Numbered from the stretch's first letter, positions 1 through 9,318 are shown. The stretch: DNA of 64,000 nucleotides from Bradyrhizobium sp. B097 (GCF_038957035.1 NZ_CP152412.1:310001-374000); one strand, 5' to 3'. Program-made: numbers and translations. Notes: generated from the sequence alone by a model not told the origin.

Positions 1-58
1 GCATCGAACCCGGAACCTCGAGATTCCGGGTCTGGTCCTTCGGACCATCCCGGAATGA
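1..58. repeat. Partial palindromic repeat, family D (ATTCCGGG / CCCGGAAT type)
   Basis: The window opens inside a palindromic intergenic repeat ending in ATCCCGGAATGAC, the same end as the copy near 5,026-5,124. Only the right part is visible. It separates the following RraA-family gene from whatever lies upstream and leaves little room for a promoter. Confidence 0.6.
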
Positions 59-74
59 CAACCGGAAAAATCAT

Positions 75-794
75 ATGTCAAAACTCAGCGACACCACCCG
101 CAACAAGCTGAAATCCGTCTCCACCGCGACGGTCGCGACCGCGCTGTTCAAGCGCGGCTTGCGCATCCAGATGATCCAGGATGTTCACCCCTTGAGCCCG
201 GACCAGCCGACGATGGTCGGCGAAGCCTTCACGCTGCGCTACATGCCGGCGCGCGAGGATCTCAACACGATCGAGGTGTTCCGCGACCGCGCGCATCCGC
301 AGCGCAAGGCGATCGAGGACTGCCCGCCGGGCAGCGTGCTGGTCATGGACAGCCGCAAGGATGCGCGCGCGGCCTCGGCCGGCGCGATCCTGGTGACGCG
401 GCTGATGAAGCGCGGCTGCGCCGGCGTCGTCACAGATGGCGGCTTCCGCGATTCGGCCGAGATCGCGCGGCTCGGTTTCCCGGCGTTTCATCATCGCCCC
501 AGCGCGCCGACCAATCTGACGCTGCACCAGGCGATCGAGATCAACGTCCCGATCGGCTGCGGCGATGCGCCGGTGTTTCCCGGCGACGTGATCCTCGGCG
601 ACAGCGACGGGGTCATCGTGATCCCGGCCCATCTCGCCGACGAGATCGCGAACGAGACTTTCGAGATGACCGCGTTCGAGGATTTCGTCACCGAGCAGGT
701 CCAGAACGGCCGCGGCATCTTCGGCCTCTATCCCGCGACCGACGAGCAGACGCTGAAGGATTTTGCGGCTTGGCGGAAGATGAAGGGGCGGTAG
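75..794 (+). CDS. RraA-family protein (HMG/CHA aldolase-like)
   Basis: A 239-residue protein of the RraA / 4-hydroxy-4-methyl-2-oxoglutarate aldolase family. The family signature is visible as TDGGFRD at residues 120-126, where R125 and D126 match the substrate- and metal-site Arg-Asp pair of the class II aldolases, and as GDSDGVIVIP later in the chain. Members either cleave pyruvate aldol substrates in the cytoplasm or, in enterobacteria, inhibit RNase E. Keeping the Arg-Asp pair favours an enzyme, but the substrate cannot be told from sequence. The ATG at 75 has only a weak upstream A/G-rich stretch. The gene stands alone between two repeats. Confidence 0.85.
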   Translation: MSKLSDTTRNKLKSVSTATVATALFKRGLRIQMIQDVHPLSPDQPTMVGEAFTLRYMPAREDLNTIEVFRDRAHPQRKAIEDCPPGSVLVMDSRKDARAASAGAILVTRLMKRGCAGVVTDGGFRDSAEIARLGFPAFHHRPSAPTNLTLHQAIEINVPIGCGDAPVFPGDVILGDSDGVIVIPAHLADEIANETFEMTAFEDFVTEQVQNGRGIFGLYPATDEQTLKDFAAWRKMKGR

Positions 795-810
795 GGTTCC
801 ACATACTCCG

Positions 811-951
811 CCGTCGTCCCGGCGAAGGCCGGGACCCATAACCACAGGGAGGGGTTTGGCGCAGATTGGCAGTTGCGTTGCGTGCCGTGGTACCGCGACT
901 TCCCTGCTCGATAGGTCACGCGGTATGGGTCCCGGCCTTCGCCGGGACGAC
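811..951. repeat. Palindromic repeat, family B (GTCGTCCC...GGGACGAC)
   Basis: A long inverted repeat: CCGTCGTCCCGGCGAAGG at the left is mirrored by CCTTCGCCGGGACGA at the right, with the conserved GGGACCCATA inner part. Three more copies occur at 38,535, 47,893 and 56,943. It sits between the convergent RraA-family and oligopeptidase genes and may also act as a bidirectional terminator. Confidence 0.8.
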
Positions 952-986
952 CCTGGGGAGGGGACCGCGCAAGCCAACCGGCGGCC

Positions 987-3095
987 TTACACCTCCGCCT
1001 TGTCCGCCATCCCGACCGCCCACAGCGCGAAGGCGTAGACAATCGCGACTTCGTCGAGGCGGTTGAAGCGGCCGGAGGCGCCGCCGTGGCCGGCGCCCAT
1101 GTTGGTGCGCAGCAGCACCGGGCCGCCGCCGCGCATGGTGGCGCGCAGCCGCGCGATCCATTTCGCCGGCTCCCAATAGGTGACGCGCGGATCGGTGAGC
1201 CCGCCCATCGCCAGGATCGCCGGATAGTCCTTGGCCGCGACATTGTCGTAGGGCGAATAGGACAGGATGGTGCGGAAATCCTTCTCGCTCTCGATCGGGT
1301 TGCCCCATTCCGGCCATTCCGGCGGCGTCAGCGGCAGCGTGTCGTCGAGCATGGTGTTGAGCACATCGACGAACGGCACTTCGGCGACGATGCCGGCGAA
1401 CAACTCGCCGGCGCGGTTGGCGCTAGCTCCCATCAGCATGCCGCCGGCCGAGCCGCCATGGCCGACGATGCGCTTTGCACCCGTATATTTCGCCTCGATC
1501 AAAGCGCGGCCGGCGGCGGCGAAATCGTCGAACGTGTTGGTCTTCTTCTCGCGCTTGCCGTCGAGATACCAGCCCCAGCCCTTGTCGGCGCCGCCGCGGA
1601 TATGCGCGATCGCGTAAACGAAGCCGCGGTCGACCAGCGACAGCCGGTTGGCAGCAAACGACGCCGGCATCGCCATGCCGTAGGAGCCGTAGCCATAGAG
1701 CAGCAGCGGTGCGTTGCCGTCACGGGCAAAGTCCTTGCGGTGCAAGATCGAGACCGGCACCTGTGCGCCGTCATGCGACGTCGCCATGATGCGCGTGGTG
1801 ACGTAATCCGCCGGGTTGTGGCCGGACGGAATCTCCTGCCGCTTGCGGAGCACACGCGTCCGCGTCGCCATGTCGTAGTCATAGACCTCCGACGGCGTCG
1901 TCATCGACGAATAGGCAAAACGCAGGTTGGTGGTGTCGAACTCGTAGCCGCCCATGGTGTCGAGCGAATAGGCCGCCTCGTCGAACGCGATCGCGTGCTC
2001 CTCGCCGCTCGTGAGGTCACGGATGATGATCGCCGGCAACGCGTTGGCGCGCTCCAGCCGCACCATGTGGCCGGCATAGAGCTCGACGTCGAGCACATAG
2101 ACGCCCTCGCGATACGGAATCAGGTCGCGCCAATTGGCGCGCTCGGGCGCGGCGAGCGGCGCGGTGACGACCTTGAAGTCGATCGCGTCGTCGGCATTGG
2201 TCAGGATGAAGAGCTCGTCGCCGCGGTCGGCGATCGAATATTGCACCCCTTCCTCGCGCGCTGCGACGAGGCGCGGCGGCGCGTCGGGATTGGAAAGATC
2301 GATCAGCCGCTGCTCCGAGGTCTCGTGATCGCCACCGGCGATCACGCAGAAGCGGCCGCTCGCGCTCTCGTGCAGATGGGTGAACCAGCCGGAATCCTGC
2401 TCCTCATAGATCAGGGTGTCGTCGGCCTGCCTGGTGCCGAGCCTGTGTCGCCACACCTGCATCGGGCGGTGATTGTCGTCGAGCTTGACGTAGAAGAAGC
2501 TCTTGGAATCCGCCGCCCACACTACGCCGCCGTCGGTCTCCTCGACGAGGTCGTCGAAGTCGCCGCCGGTTGCCCAGTCGCGCACGCGAATCGAGAAATA
2601 TTCGGAGCCCTTGGTATCGGCGCTCCAGGCGTGCAGGCGGTGGTCGTTGGAATGCCGGCTGCCGCCGAACTTGAAATATTTGTGGTCCTTGGCCAGCGCG
2701 TCGCCATCGAGCAGGACGTGCGCATCGCCGCCGTCGCGCGGCATGCGGCAGTACAGCTCGTGCTGGCCGCCCTCGCGGAACTTGCGGAAATAGGCGAACG
2801 GGCCGTCCGGCGACGGCACGCTGGAATCGTCCTCCTTGATCCGCCCGCGCATCTCCTTGACCAGTCGCTTCTGCAGGCCGTCGGTATGACCGAGCAGGCT
2901 CTCGGTGTAGCCGTTCTCGGCTTCGAGATAGCTGCGGATGTCAGGATCGAGGATCGAGGGATCGCGCAGCACCTCCTGCCATTTCGGATCCTTGATCCAG
3001 GCATAGTCGTCCGTCACCGTGATGCCGTGGGTGGTGAAGGAATGCGGCCGGCGCGGCGCGACAGGGGGCGGTGTTGTGGTGGCGGATTTGGTCAC
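987..3095 (-). CDS. ptrB: Oligopeptidase B (S9A family)
   Basis: A 702-residue prolyl-oligopeptidase-family serine peptidase, the usual length for oligopeptidase B, which cuts short peptides after Arg or Lys in the cytoplasm or periplasm. The N-terminal two thirds form the beta-propeller (motif HGITVTDDYAWIKD near residue 25). The C-terminal alpha/beta hydrolase domain has the nucleophile in GGSAGG (S549), the acid in GLTDPR (D635) and the base in GAGHGG (H670). There is no signal peptide. It follows the iron-type ABC genes on the same strand but is separated by a palindromic repeat, so it may be transcribed on its own. Confidence 0.93.
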   Translation of the reverse strand: MTKSATTTPPPVAPRRPHSFTTHGITVTDDYAWIKDPKWQEVLRDPSILDPDIRSYLEAENGYTESLLGHTDGLQKRLVKEMRGRIKEDDSSVPSPDGPFAYFRKFREGGQHELYCRMPRDGGDAHVLLDGDALAKDHKYFKFGGSRHSNDHRLHAWSADTKGSEYFSIRVRDWATGGDFDDLVEETDGGVVWAADSKSFFYVKLDDNHRPMQVWRHRLGTRQADDTLIYEEQDSGWFTHLHESASGRFCVIAGGDHETSEQRLIDLSNPDAPPRLVAAREEGVQYSIADRGDELFILTNADDAIDFKVVTAPLAAPERANWRDLIPYREGVYVLDVELYAGHMVRLERANALPAIIIRDLTSGEEHAIAFDEAAYSLDTMGGYEFDTTNLRFAYSSMTTPSEVYDYDMATRTRVLRKRQEIPSGHNPADYVTTRIMATSHDGAQVPVSILHRKDFARDGNAPLLLYGYGSYGMAMPASFAANRLSLVDRGFVYAIAHIRGGADKGWGWYLDGKREKKTNTFDDFAAAGRALIEAKYTGAKRIVGHGGSAGGMLMGASANRAGELFAGIVAEVPFVDVLNTMLDDTLPLTPPEWPEWGNPIESEKDFRTILSYSPYDNVAAKDYPAILAMGGLTDPRVTYWEPAKWIARLRATMRGGGPVLLRTNMGAGHGGASGRFNRLDEVAIVYAFALWAVGMADKAEV

Positions 3096-3188
3096 ACGAT
3101 CCTCATGGTGCGGGGTTCCGCTTTATATCGGGATGAATGTGGCGATTGCCAGATGGGACGGGTCGTCGATTGGCTTCCCACTCCATCC

Positions 3189-3275
3189 CCGTCATTGCGA
3201 GCGCAGCGAAGCAATCCATCCCTCCCCGACGGCATGGGATGGATTGCTTCGTCGCTTCGCTCCTCGCAATGACGG
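3189..3275. repeat. Palindromic repeat, family C (GTCATTGCGAG...CTCGCAATGAC)
   Basis: An inverted repeat starting CCGTCATTGCGAGCG and ending CTCGCAATGACGG, with the inner halves GCAATCCAT and ATGGATTGC. Related copies lie at 23,597 (split by an insertion sequence) and 54,461. It lies between the permease and oligopeptidase genes. Confidence 0.8.
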
Positions 3276-3287
3276 GGTGGAGCGTCG

Positions 3288-5018
3288 TCAGCTGTTCCTC
3301 AACTTCGCGCCCGCATTGCCGCCGGACATCGGGATCTGGTTCACCGCCAGCACCACGGCGAAGGTGATCACCAGCATCGCGATGCCGAGCACTGCGATCG
3401 CGGCGAGGTCGCCGCCCTCGTTGAGATCGTAGATCAGGACCGACAGCACCTTGGTCTGTGAGGTGAACAGCACGATCGCCGCCGACAGTTCCCGCATCAC
3501 GCCGATGAAGATGAAGCACCAGGTCGCGATCACGCCGGTGCGCAGCAGCGGCGCGGTGATCTGGCGCAGCGCCTGCAGCCGCGTCGCGCCGAGGATGCGG
3601 CTCGCTTCCTCAAGCTCGGGATGAATGGTCGTGAATGCCGCCTGCAATTGCTGATAGGCCGACGGCAAATTGATGGTGAGGAACGCCAGCAGCAGGATCC
3701 ACAGCGTGCCGTAGAGCACGAAGGGCGGCCGCGTGTAGCTCAGGAACAGGCCGACGCCGAGCACGATGCCGGGAACGGCGACCGGCGCGGTGGCGAGGAA
3801 GCCGAGCACGCGATGGCCGGCGATCACCTTGCGCGTCGTGACATAGGCGATCACGAGCGCGAGGATGGTGCCGATCGTCGCGGTGGCGGTGCCCAGGATT
3901 ACGGTGTTCTTCAGCGCGAGCTGGGTCGACGACAGCTCGGTGAACACGAAGACGATGTTGTGCAGCGTTGCCGTCGACGGCGTCACCAGCGTGGTGGCGT
4001 TGGGCGAGAACGCGGCGTTGAGCAGCGCGAGGTAAGGCAGGAAGACGGGATTGAGCAGGACCAAAAGGCAGAAGCCGAGCGCGGCCCAGCGCCAGCCGCG
4101 TAACTCGACCCGGCGCGGCGCGCCATATTTGCCGCCGATCACCGAATAGCCGCGACGGCCGAGCAGCGCCTTCTGGCCCTGCAGCAGCAGGATGGTCAGC
4201 AGCAGCAGCGGCACCGCGGCGGCGGCGGCGAGCTCGAGTTTCGGCGGATACTGGAACAGGCTCCAGATCTTGGTGGTCATGGTGTGGAAGCCGGCCGGCA
4301 GCGCCAGGATCGCCGGCGAGCCGAACAGCGTCATCGCCTGCAGGAAGGCGATCAGCGCGCCCGCGACCAAGGCGGGCAGCGCGAGCGGAATGGTGACTCG
4401 TCGCGCCGTGGTCCAGGCATTGCCGCCGAGGATCGCGGAGGCGTCTTCCAGTTCGCCCGGCATGGTGTCGAGCGCATTGGCCACCAGCACGAACACGAAC
4501 GGGAACGTGTAGCAGGAGATCACGAAGATGATCCCGGTCATCGAATAGATGTTGAACAGCGCGTCCGCATCCTCGCCCGCGAACAGCCGGTAGAGCTGGT
4601 TGAGCAGCCCCGAATTCGGCGCCGCCAGCAATTCCCAGGCGACCGCGCCGAGGAACGGCGGCGTCACGAACGAGGCGGTCACTAGCGCGCGGATGGTCTG
4701 CCGGCCCGGCATGTCGGTGCGCGACACCAGCCAGCTCAGCGGCGCCGCGACGATGCAGCAGATCAGCGCCGAGGTCGTCGCGATGATCGCGGTCGTCAGC
4801 AACGGATCGAGGAAATCCGGATTGCTGAACAGCGTGACGAAGTTCTGCAGCGTCGGATGGCGGTTCTTGTCGGTGAAGGCGTAGACCGCGAGCCACGACA
4901 GCGGCAGCAGGATCAGGAGAATGAGCACGGCCGCGAACAGCCACAGCACGGGGCGCGTCCAGTCGATGCGGGGGCGGATGGCAGGGGAGGTGGTAGGCGT
5001 GAAGGTCATGCGAGACAT
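3288..5018 (-). CDS. ABC transporter permease, iron(III)-type, two fused domains
   Basis: A 576-residue inner-membrane permease with about 12 hydrophobic segments arranged as two binding-protein-dependent permease domains in tandem, the SfuB/FbpB architecture. Each half has an EAA-type loop that contacts the ATPase: EDASAILGGNAW in the first and EEASRILGATRL in the second. It should form the channel for the binding protein (5,147-6,211) and ATPase (6,235-7,296) encoded just upstream. Two in-frame ATGs are possible, 5,018 and 5,009. The Shine-Dalgarno-like GAGGGGAG sits almost on the first, so 5,009 is equally likely. A family D repeat separates this gene from the binding-protein gene. Confidence 0.9.
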   Translation of the reverse strand: MSRMTFTPTTSPAIRPRIDWTRPVLWLFAAVLILLILLPLSWLAVYAFTDKNRHPTLQNFVTLFSNPDFLDPLLTTAIIATTSALICCIVAAPLSWLVSRTDMPGRQTIRALVTASFVTPPFLGAVAWELLAAPNSGLLNQLYRLFAGEDADALFNIYSMTGIIFVISCYTFPFVFVLVANALDTMPGELEDASAILGGNAWTTARRVTIPLALPALVAGALIAFLQAMTLFGSPAILALPAGFHTMTTKIWSLFQYPPKLELAAAAAVPLLLLTILLLQGQKALLGRRGYSVIGGKYGAPRRVELRGWRWAALGFCLLVLLNPVFLPYLALLNAAFSPNATTLVTPSTATLHNIVFVFTELSSTQLALKNTVILGTATATIGTILALVIAYVTTRKVIAGHRVLGFLATAPVAVPGIVLGVGLFLSYTRPPFVLYGTLWILLLAFLTINLPSAYQQLQAAFTTIHPELEEASRILGATRLQALRQITAPLLRTGVIATWCFIFIGVMRELSAAIVLFTSQTKVLSVLIYDLNEGGDLAAIAVLGIAMLVITFAVVLAVNQIPMSGGNAGAKLRNS

Positions 5019-5025
5019 CTCCCCT

Positions 5026-5124
5026 CGTCATTCCGGGGCGCGCGCAGCGCGAACCCGGAATCCATACTCACGATCGTGGTTATGGATTCCGGGCCTGCGC
5101 CAAGAGGCGCATCCCGGAATGACG
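5026..5124. repeat. Palindromic repeat, family D, inside the ABC operon
   Basis: Starts CGTCATTCCGGGGCGCGC and ends GCGCATCCCGGAATGACG, with inner arms GGAATCCATA and TATGGATTCC. It fills nearly the whole gap between the binding-protein and permease genes, so the operon mRNA would carry a stable hairpin here. Confidence 0.8.
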
Positions 5125-5146
5125 ATTGTTGTGAGGGCCGTAGCAT

Positions 5147-6211
5147 CTAAACCCTGAACAGCCGCGCGTAGCGCGTCTTGATCTCTTCGGTCATCGCTTC
5201 CACACCCGCCGGGTCCTCCTTCATCAGCTTGATGTCGGCGAGCTTGCGCCGGCCGGCCTTCGGCTGCACCTGCGCGTGCACCGAGTACTGCCCGGTGAAG
5301 TCGACGAAGAATTGCTGGGTCGCACGGGTGTGCAGCCAGGCCTGGAACAGCTTTGCCGCGTTCGGGTGCAGCGCGCCGGCGAAGATGCCGGTCGGCCCCG
5401 AGATCGTCGGCGTGCCTTCGGTCGGGTAGACGGGCTCGACCGGCTGGCCGGCCTCCTTCAAGAGCACGATGCCGTATTCATTGCCGTCGGCCATGACCGC
5501 GCGCTCGCCGAGCGAGAGCTTCTTCGGCGGATCGGTCGAGGACTGAACCTGCATCACGCGCTGCTTCGAAAGCTTCTCCAGGTAAGGCCAGCCGAGCTCG
5601 CGCACGATCTGGAACGTGGTGGTCATGATCGTGCCGCTATAGGCCGGATGGCCCTTCACCATCTTGCCGGCCCATTTCGGGTCGAGCAGATCGGCAAAGC
5701 TCTTCGGCGCATCCTCCGCCTTCACCAGGTTGGTGTTGTAGGCGATCGACGACAGCCACAGACGCGTGGTCACGGCCATGCCGTCCGGGTCGCGGTATCC
5801 GTCGGGAAAATGCTTCGCGACATCCTCGGGCACGAACGGCATCAGCCAGCCGCTCTTCTTCCAGGGAATGAAGTGTGAGGCATCGGCGCTGTTGACGACG
5901 TCGGCGGCGTGGATGTTGGCGTCGAATTCCTGCGCCACGCGCTGGAACAGCCGCTCCGAGCCGGAACGCTCGATCTGCACGGTGATGCCTGCATAGGCGG
6001 CCTCGAACGCCTTGCCGAGCTTTTCGCCGACCGGCAGGTCCATCGACGAGTAGAACACGAGCTTGCTTTCCTTGGTCGCGGCCGCGACGAGGTCGGGCGT
6101 GATCGCAGCCGGCTCGGGTGGCGCGGCGCGCGCCGGTGACGCGAATAACTTGCCGAACGCAAGCGCCGCAGAGCCTTTCAGGACGTGGCGTCTGGAGATT
6201 TGTTTCCGCAT
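5147..6211 (-). CDS. ABC transporter substrate-binding protein, iron(III)-type, Tat-exported
   Basis: A periplasmic binding protein of about 354 residues counted from the start chosen here. The ATG at 6,211 gives MRKQISRRHVLKGSAAL, a twin-arginine signal (SRRHVLK) followed by a hydrophobic stretch ending near SPARAAP. A longer frame to 6,280 would run into the ATPase gene and is unlikely. The body resembles Fe3+-binding AfuA/FbpA proteins (KLVFYSSMDLPV near the start, YNTNLV, SGPTGIFAGA). It lies 23 bp after the ATPase gene. Tat export would suit a folded cargo. Ferric iron is the family default; phosphonate or polyamine ligands are not excluded. Confidence 0.88.
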   Translation of the reverse strand: MRKQISRRHVLKGSAALAFGKLFASPARAAPPEPAAITPDLVAAATKESKLVFYSSMDLPVGEKLGKAFEAAYAGITVQIERSGSERLFQRVAQEFDANIHAADVVNSADASHFIPWKKSGWLMPFVPEDVAKHFPDGYRDPDGMAVTTRLWLSSIAYNTNLVKAEDAPKSFADLLDPKWAGKMVKGHPAYSGTIMTTTFQIVRELGWPYLEKLSKQRVMQVQSSTDPPKKLSLGERAVMADGNEYGIVLLKEAGQPVEPVYPTEGTPTISGPTGIFAGALHPNAAKLFQAWLHTRATQQFFVDFTGQYSVHAQVQPKAGRRKLADIKLMKEDPAGVEAMTEEIKTRYARLFRV

Positions 6212-6234
6212 CGCGTCCCTCGGTTTCTTGCTCG

Positions 6235-7296
6235 TTATCGGCTGAGGGCGCGGCAGCGTTCCGCCGGCAGTATCAGCCAAACCTCGCTGCCCTTCTCGAC
6301 CGCGGTCTCGGTCGGCGTGGTCACCCGCAGCGAGGTGCCGTCAGGCGTCTCGACCATGTAGTCGCGGTTCATGCCGAGATAGACCTGCCGCGTCACGACG
6401 GCCCTGAGGGTGTTCTGCGCGCCTGCGGGGGCCTGCGTCGAGAGCTGGATCTCATGCTGGCGGATCGCGACCGGCGCGCTGTGGCCGGCCGTGAGCCTGG
6501 CGCCGACCACCGCGAGAACAGCGCCGGCAAACTCCACATGGGTCGCATCGCGCGCGGTGCCCTTGATCACATTGGCCGCGCCGATGAAGCGCGCCACGAA
6601 TTCGGATTCCGGCCGCGCATAGATGTCCTCAGGGCTGCCGAGCTGGTCGATCTTGCCGGCGTTCATCACCGCGATCAGGTCGGCGGTCGTCATCGCCTCG
6701 GATTGATCGTGGGTGACGTAGACGGTGGTGTAGCGATATTCGTCGTGCAGGCGGCGGATTTCGAACCGCATCTCCTCGCGCAGATTGGCGTCGAGATTGG
6801 ACAGCGGCTCGTCGAGCAGCAGCGTCTCGGGGCCGACGATCAGCGCGCGCGCCAGCGCGACGCGCTGTTGCTGGCCGCCGGACAGCTCGCCCGGATAGCG
6901 CTGCGCCAGCGGCTCCAGTTTGGTGGTCGCCAGGATCGCGGAGAGCTTTTTCGCGATGGTGTCGCGATCCATTTTGCGCAAGCGCAACCCGTAGACGATG
7001 TTCTCGGCCACCGTCATGTGCGGCCACAGCGCGTAGCTCTGGAAGATCATCGACATGTTGCGCTGCTCGGGCGGCAGCGTGCGCGCTTTCGATGACACGA
7101 CGCGGTCGCCGACGCGGATCTCGCCGCCGGATGGCTCGAGGAACCCGGCGATCAGCCGCAGCGTCGTCGTCTTTCCGCAACCGGACGGCCCGAGCAGGCA
7201 GACCAGCTGGCCGTGGTCGATCGTGAGCGAGACGTCATCAACCGCGACAAACGAACCAAACCGCTTGACCAGGCCGCGCAGTTCCACCGATGCCAA
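6235..7296 (-). CDS. ABC transporter ATP-binding protein (FbpC/PotA type)
   Basis: A 353-residue ATPase with Walker A GPSGCGKTT near residue 36, signature LSGGQQQR, Walker B LLLDEP, the H-loop YVTHD and a C-terminal TOBE-like regulatory region. It is the first gene of a three-gene unit with a binding protein and a fused permease, the order common for iron(III) uptake operons. It would power uptake at the inner membrane. Confidence 0.92.
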   Translation of the reverse strand: MASVELRGLVKRFGSFVAVDDVSLTIDHGQLVCLLGPSGCGKTTTLRLIAGFLEPSGGEIRVGDRVVSSKARTLPPEQRNMSMIFQSYALWPHMTVAENIVYGLRLRKMDRDTIAKKLSAILATTKLEPLAQRYPGELSGGQQQRVALARALIVGPETLLLDEPLSNLDANLREEMRFEIRRLHDEYRYTTVYVTHDQSEAMTTADLIAVMNAGKIDQLGSPEDIYARPESEFVARFIGAANVIKGTARDATHVEFAGAVLAVVGARLTAGHSAPVAIRQHEIQLSTQAPAGAQNTLRAVVTRQVYLGMNRDYMVETPDGTSLRVTTPTETAVEKGSEVWLILPAERCRALSR

Positions 7297-7440
7297 GCGA
7301 TCCCTCCATCTTGTTCTGTCGCAGGGATCCGTGCCCGGCTGTTGCCGGCAGTAAAGCGGAAAACGATGACGACGAAAAGTGTTCGTGCCTTCTCAATAAG
7401 TCGTGGCTTGTCCTCGCTCCGTCACCCATCGAGCGATACC

Positions 7441-7579
7441 CCGTCATCCTGAGGTGCGAGCGAAGCGAGCCTCGAAGGATGCACGGCCCAGCCATTTCCG
7501 CGTCAAGAGCTCTTCGCGGGCCACAGCGAGGCCGTCGATCCTTCGAGGCTCGCAAGAGCTCGCACCTCAGGATGACGGG
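7441..7579. repeat. Palindromic repeat, family A (CCGTCATCCTGAGG...CCTCAGGATGACGG)
   Basis: Long inverted repeat with arms CCGTCATCCTGAGGTGCGAG and CTCGCACCTCAGGATGACGG and the inner arms CCTCGAAGGAT and ATCCTTCGAGG. Further copies are at 8,001, 25,723 and 47,743, with a degenerate one near 23,449. It lies between the ABC operon promoter region and the GIY-YIG gene. Confidence 0.85.
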
Positions 7580-7593
7580 GAGGGATCGGCGGC

Positions 7594-7902
7594 TCAAGAC
7601 TCAGCTCGTGGCGCGCCACCGCGACGACGCGCGAAGCGGCTGACGGTCTCCCAATCGGATTTGATGAGCGCTTCCTTCTTCGCCCGATTCCAGCCCTTGA
7701 TCTGCCGTTCAGCCGCGATGCCGTCGGTGATACACTCGAAGTATTCCGACCAGACGAGAACGACCGGCCGCCGTCTATAGGTGTAGCCGGGAAAAGCACC
7801 CGCATTGTGTTGTTCAATACGCGGCGCGAGATCGTCGCCCGTCGCGCTGCCGACGTAGAACGAGTTGTCGGCACAGCGAAGCATGTAGACGTAGATGCCC
7901 AT
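7594..7902 (-). CDS. GIY-YIG nuclease family protein
   Basis: A protein of about 102 residues starting MGIYVYMLRCADNSFYVG. The GIY-YIG core is seen as IYVYML and YVGSATGD. It continues with the family's R-x-x-x-HN segment (RIEQHNAG) and GYT-YRRRPVVLVW. This is the small UvrC-N-domain-like group that occurs in many copies in alphaproteobacteria; its role is unclear, possibly DNA repair. The ATG at 7,902 is preferred over 7,944 because conservation begins at MGIYVY. It is flanked by two copies of repeat family A. Confidence 0.85.
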   Translation of the reverse strand: MGIYVYMLRCADNSFYVGSATGDDLAPRIEQHNAGAFPGYTYRRRPVVLVWSEYFECITDGIAAERQIKGWNRAKKEALIKSDWETVSRFARRRGGAPRAES

Positions 7903-8000
7903 CGTGATGATCTCGCGCGTATCGCGCGAGGCATCATGGTGCAAGCATCGCCACGGTCAATAGGATGAGCGTCTATCTCTGATCCCGGCGGACGCCTATC

Positions 8001-8109
8001 CCGTCATCCTGAGGTGCGAGCGGAGCGAGCCTCGAAGGATGCACGGCCCCGCCGGTGGCCGTCGATCCTTCGAGGGCCGCTGAAGAAGCGGCCACCTCAG
8101 GATGACGGG
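8001..8109. repeat. Palindromic repeat, family A
   Basis: Second copy of the CCGTCATCCTGAGG repeat, about 420 bp from the previous one and in the same outer orientation. It lies between the GIY-YIG gene and the end of the aminotransferase gene. Confidence 0.85.
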
Positions 8110-8133
8110 TCTGGTAGCTGAAATTGCCTCAGC

Positions 8134-9318
8134 CTACGCCTTCACGTTCTCGCCGAGCCACTGGATGGCGGCGTCGGCGCCGGCCTTGCCGTGCGGGATA
8201 TTCAGCGCTGTCAGCGCGACCTCGACGACGCCGAGCGTGCCGAGGATCATCGGCGCGTTGACGTGGCCCATATGCGCGATGCGGAACGCCTGGCCCTGCA
8301 GATCACCGATGCCGGTGCCGAGCACCACGCCGCATTTCTCGTTGGCATAGCGCTGGATCGCGGCGGGATCGGCGCCCTTCACGGTCACGGTCGTCACCGT
8401 GTTGGAGCGCTCAGCGGCTTCAGTGATGTTGAAGCCGAGCACCTGGCCCTCGCCCCAGACGGCGACGGCGCGGCGCACCGCTTCGCCGAGCAGCCGGTGC
8501 CGCTCGAAAGCATTCTCCAGGCCCTCGGCGTGCAGCATGTTGATCGCCTCGCGCAGCGCGAACAACAGATGCACCGGCGCCGTGCCGGCATATTTGCGGT
8601 AGTGCTCGGAGCCCTCACGCTCGGTCCAGTCCCAGTACGGCGTGCGCAGATCGGCCTTCTTGTGCGCGTCCCAGGCGCGATCATTGGCGGCGACGAAGCC
8701 GAGGCCGGGCGGCGTCATCAGGCCCTTCTGCGAGCCGGACATCGCGACGTCGACATACCATTTGTCCATCTCGAACGGCATGCAACCGAGCGAGGCGACG
8801 GTATCGACCATGAACAGCGCGGGATGGCCGGCGGCCTTGATCGCCCGCCCGATCGCCTCGATGTCGTTATAGGCGCCCGACGCGGTGTCGACCTGCACGG
8901 CGAGGATCGCCTTGATCTTGTGCTCCTTGTCGCGGCGCAGCCGCTCCTCGACCTCGGCCGGGCGGATCGCGCGGCGCCAGTCGCCCTTCAGCACCTCGAC
9001 ATCGGCACCCATCGCGGCCGCCGCCTGGCCCCAGCCGATCGCAAAGCGCCCGCTTTCCAGCACCAGCACCTTGTCGCCGCGCGACAGCACGTTGGAGAGC
9101 GTCGCCTCCCAGGCGCCGTGGCCGTTGGCGATGTAGATGTAGGATTTGCCCATGGTGGCGAACAGTTTCGAGAGATCGCGCAGCAGACTGTCGGTCAGTT
9201 CGAACATCTCGGCGGAGTAGATATCGAGCGCCGGGCGATGCATCGCCTGCAGCACCTGATCGGGCATTGTGGTGGGCCCGGGGATGGCCAGAAATTCCCG
9301 GCCCGCGCGAACGGTCAT
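8134..9318 (-). CDS. Class V aminotransferase (alanine/serine-glyoxylate type)
   Basis: A PLP-dependent aminotransferase of about 394 residues. The N-terminal GPTTMPDQVL and the lysine segment GSQKGLMTPPGLGF (Schiff-base Lys) are typical of the serine-glyoxylate / alanine-glyoxylate group that detoxifies glyoxylate or feeds the serine cycle. The ATG at 9,318 follows an AAGGAACAGG ribosome-binding stretch and gives MTVRAGREFLAIPGP; the longer frame to 9,354 lacks such support. It is a single gene, and the amino donor cannot be fixed from sequence. Confidence 0.88.
   Translation of the reverse strand: MTVRAGREFLAIPGPTTMPDQVLQAMHRPALDIYSAEMFELTDSLLRDLSKLFATMGKSYIYIANGHGAWEATLSNVLSRGDKVLVLESGRFAIGWGQAAAAMGADVEVLKGDWRRAIRPAEVEERLRRDKEHKIKAILAVQVDTASGAYNDIEAIGRAIKAAGHPALFMVDTVASLGCMPFEMDKWYVDVAMSGSQKGLMTPPGLGFVAANDRAWDAHKKADLRTPYWDWTEREGSEHYRKYAGTAPVHLLFALREAINMLHAEGLENAFERHRLLGEAVRRAVAVWGEGQVLGFNITEAAERSNTVTTVTVKGADPAAIQRYANEKCGVVLGTGIGDLQGQAFRIAHMGHVNAPMILGTLGVVEVALTALNIPHGKAGADAAIQWLGENVKA

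Noticed and set aside
1086..3272. A 728-residue open frame on the plus strand opposite oligopeptidase B
   Set aside because: It mirrors the codons of a clear S9 peptidase on the other strand, is rich in Arg, Ala and His as such shadows are, and has no motif.
7441..8109. Two similar repeats about 420 bp apart as a possible CRISPR or transposon pair
   Set aside because: The units are over 100 bp, each is internally palindromic, spacing is irregular, a normal gene lies between them, and copies occur elsewhere singly.
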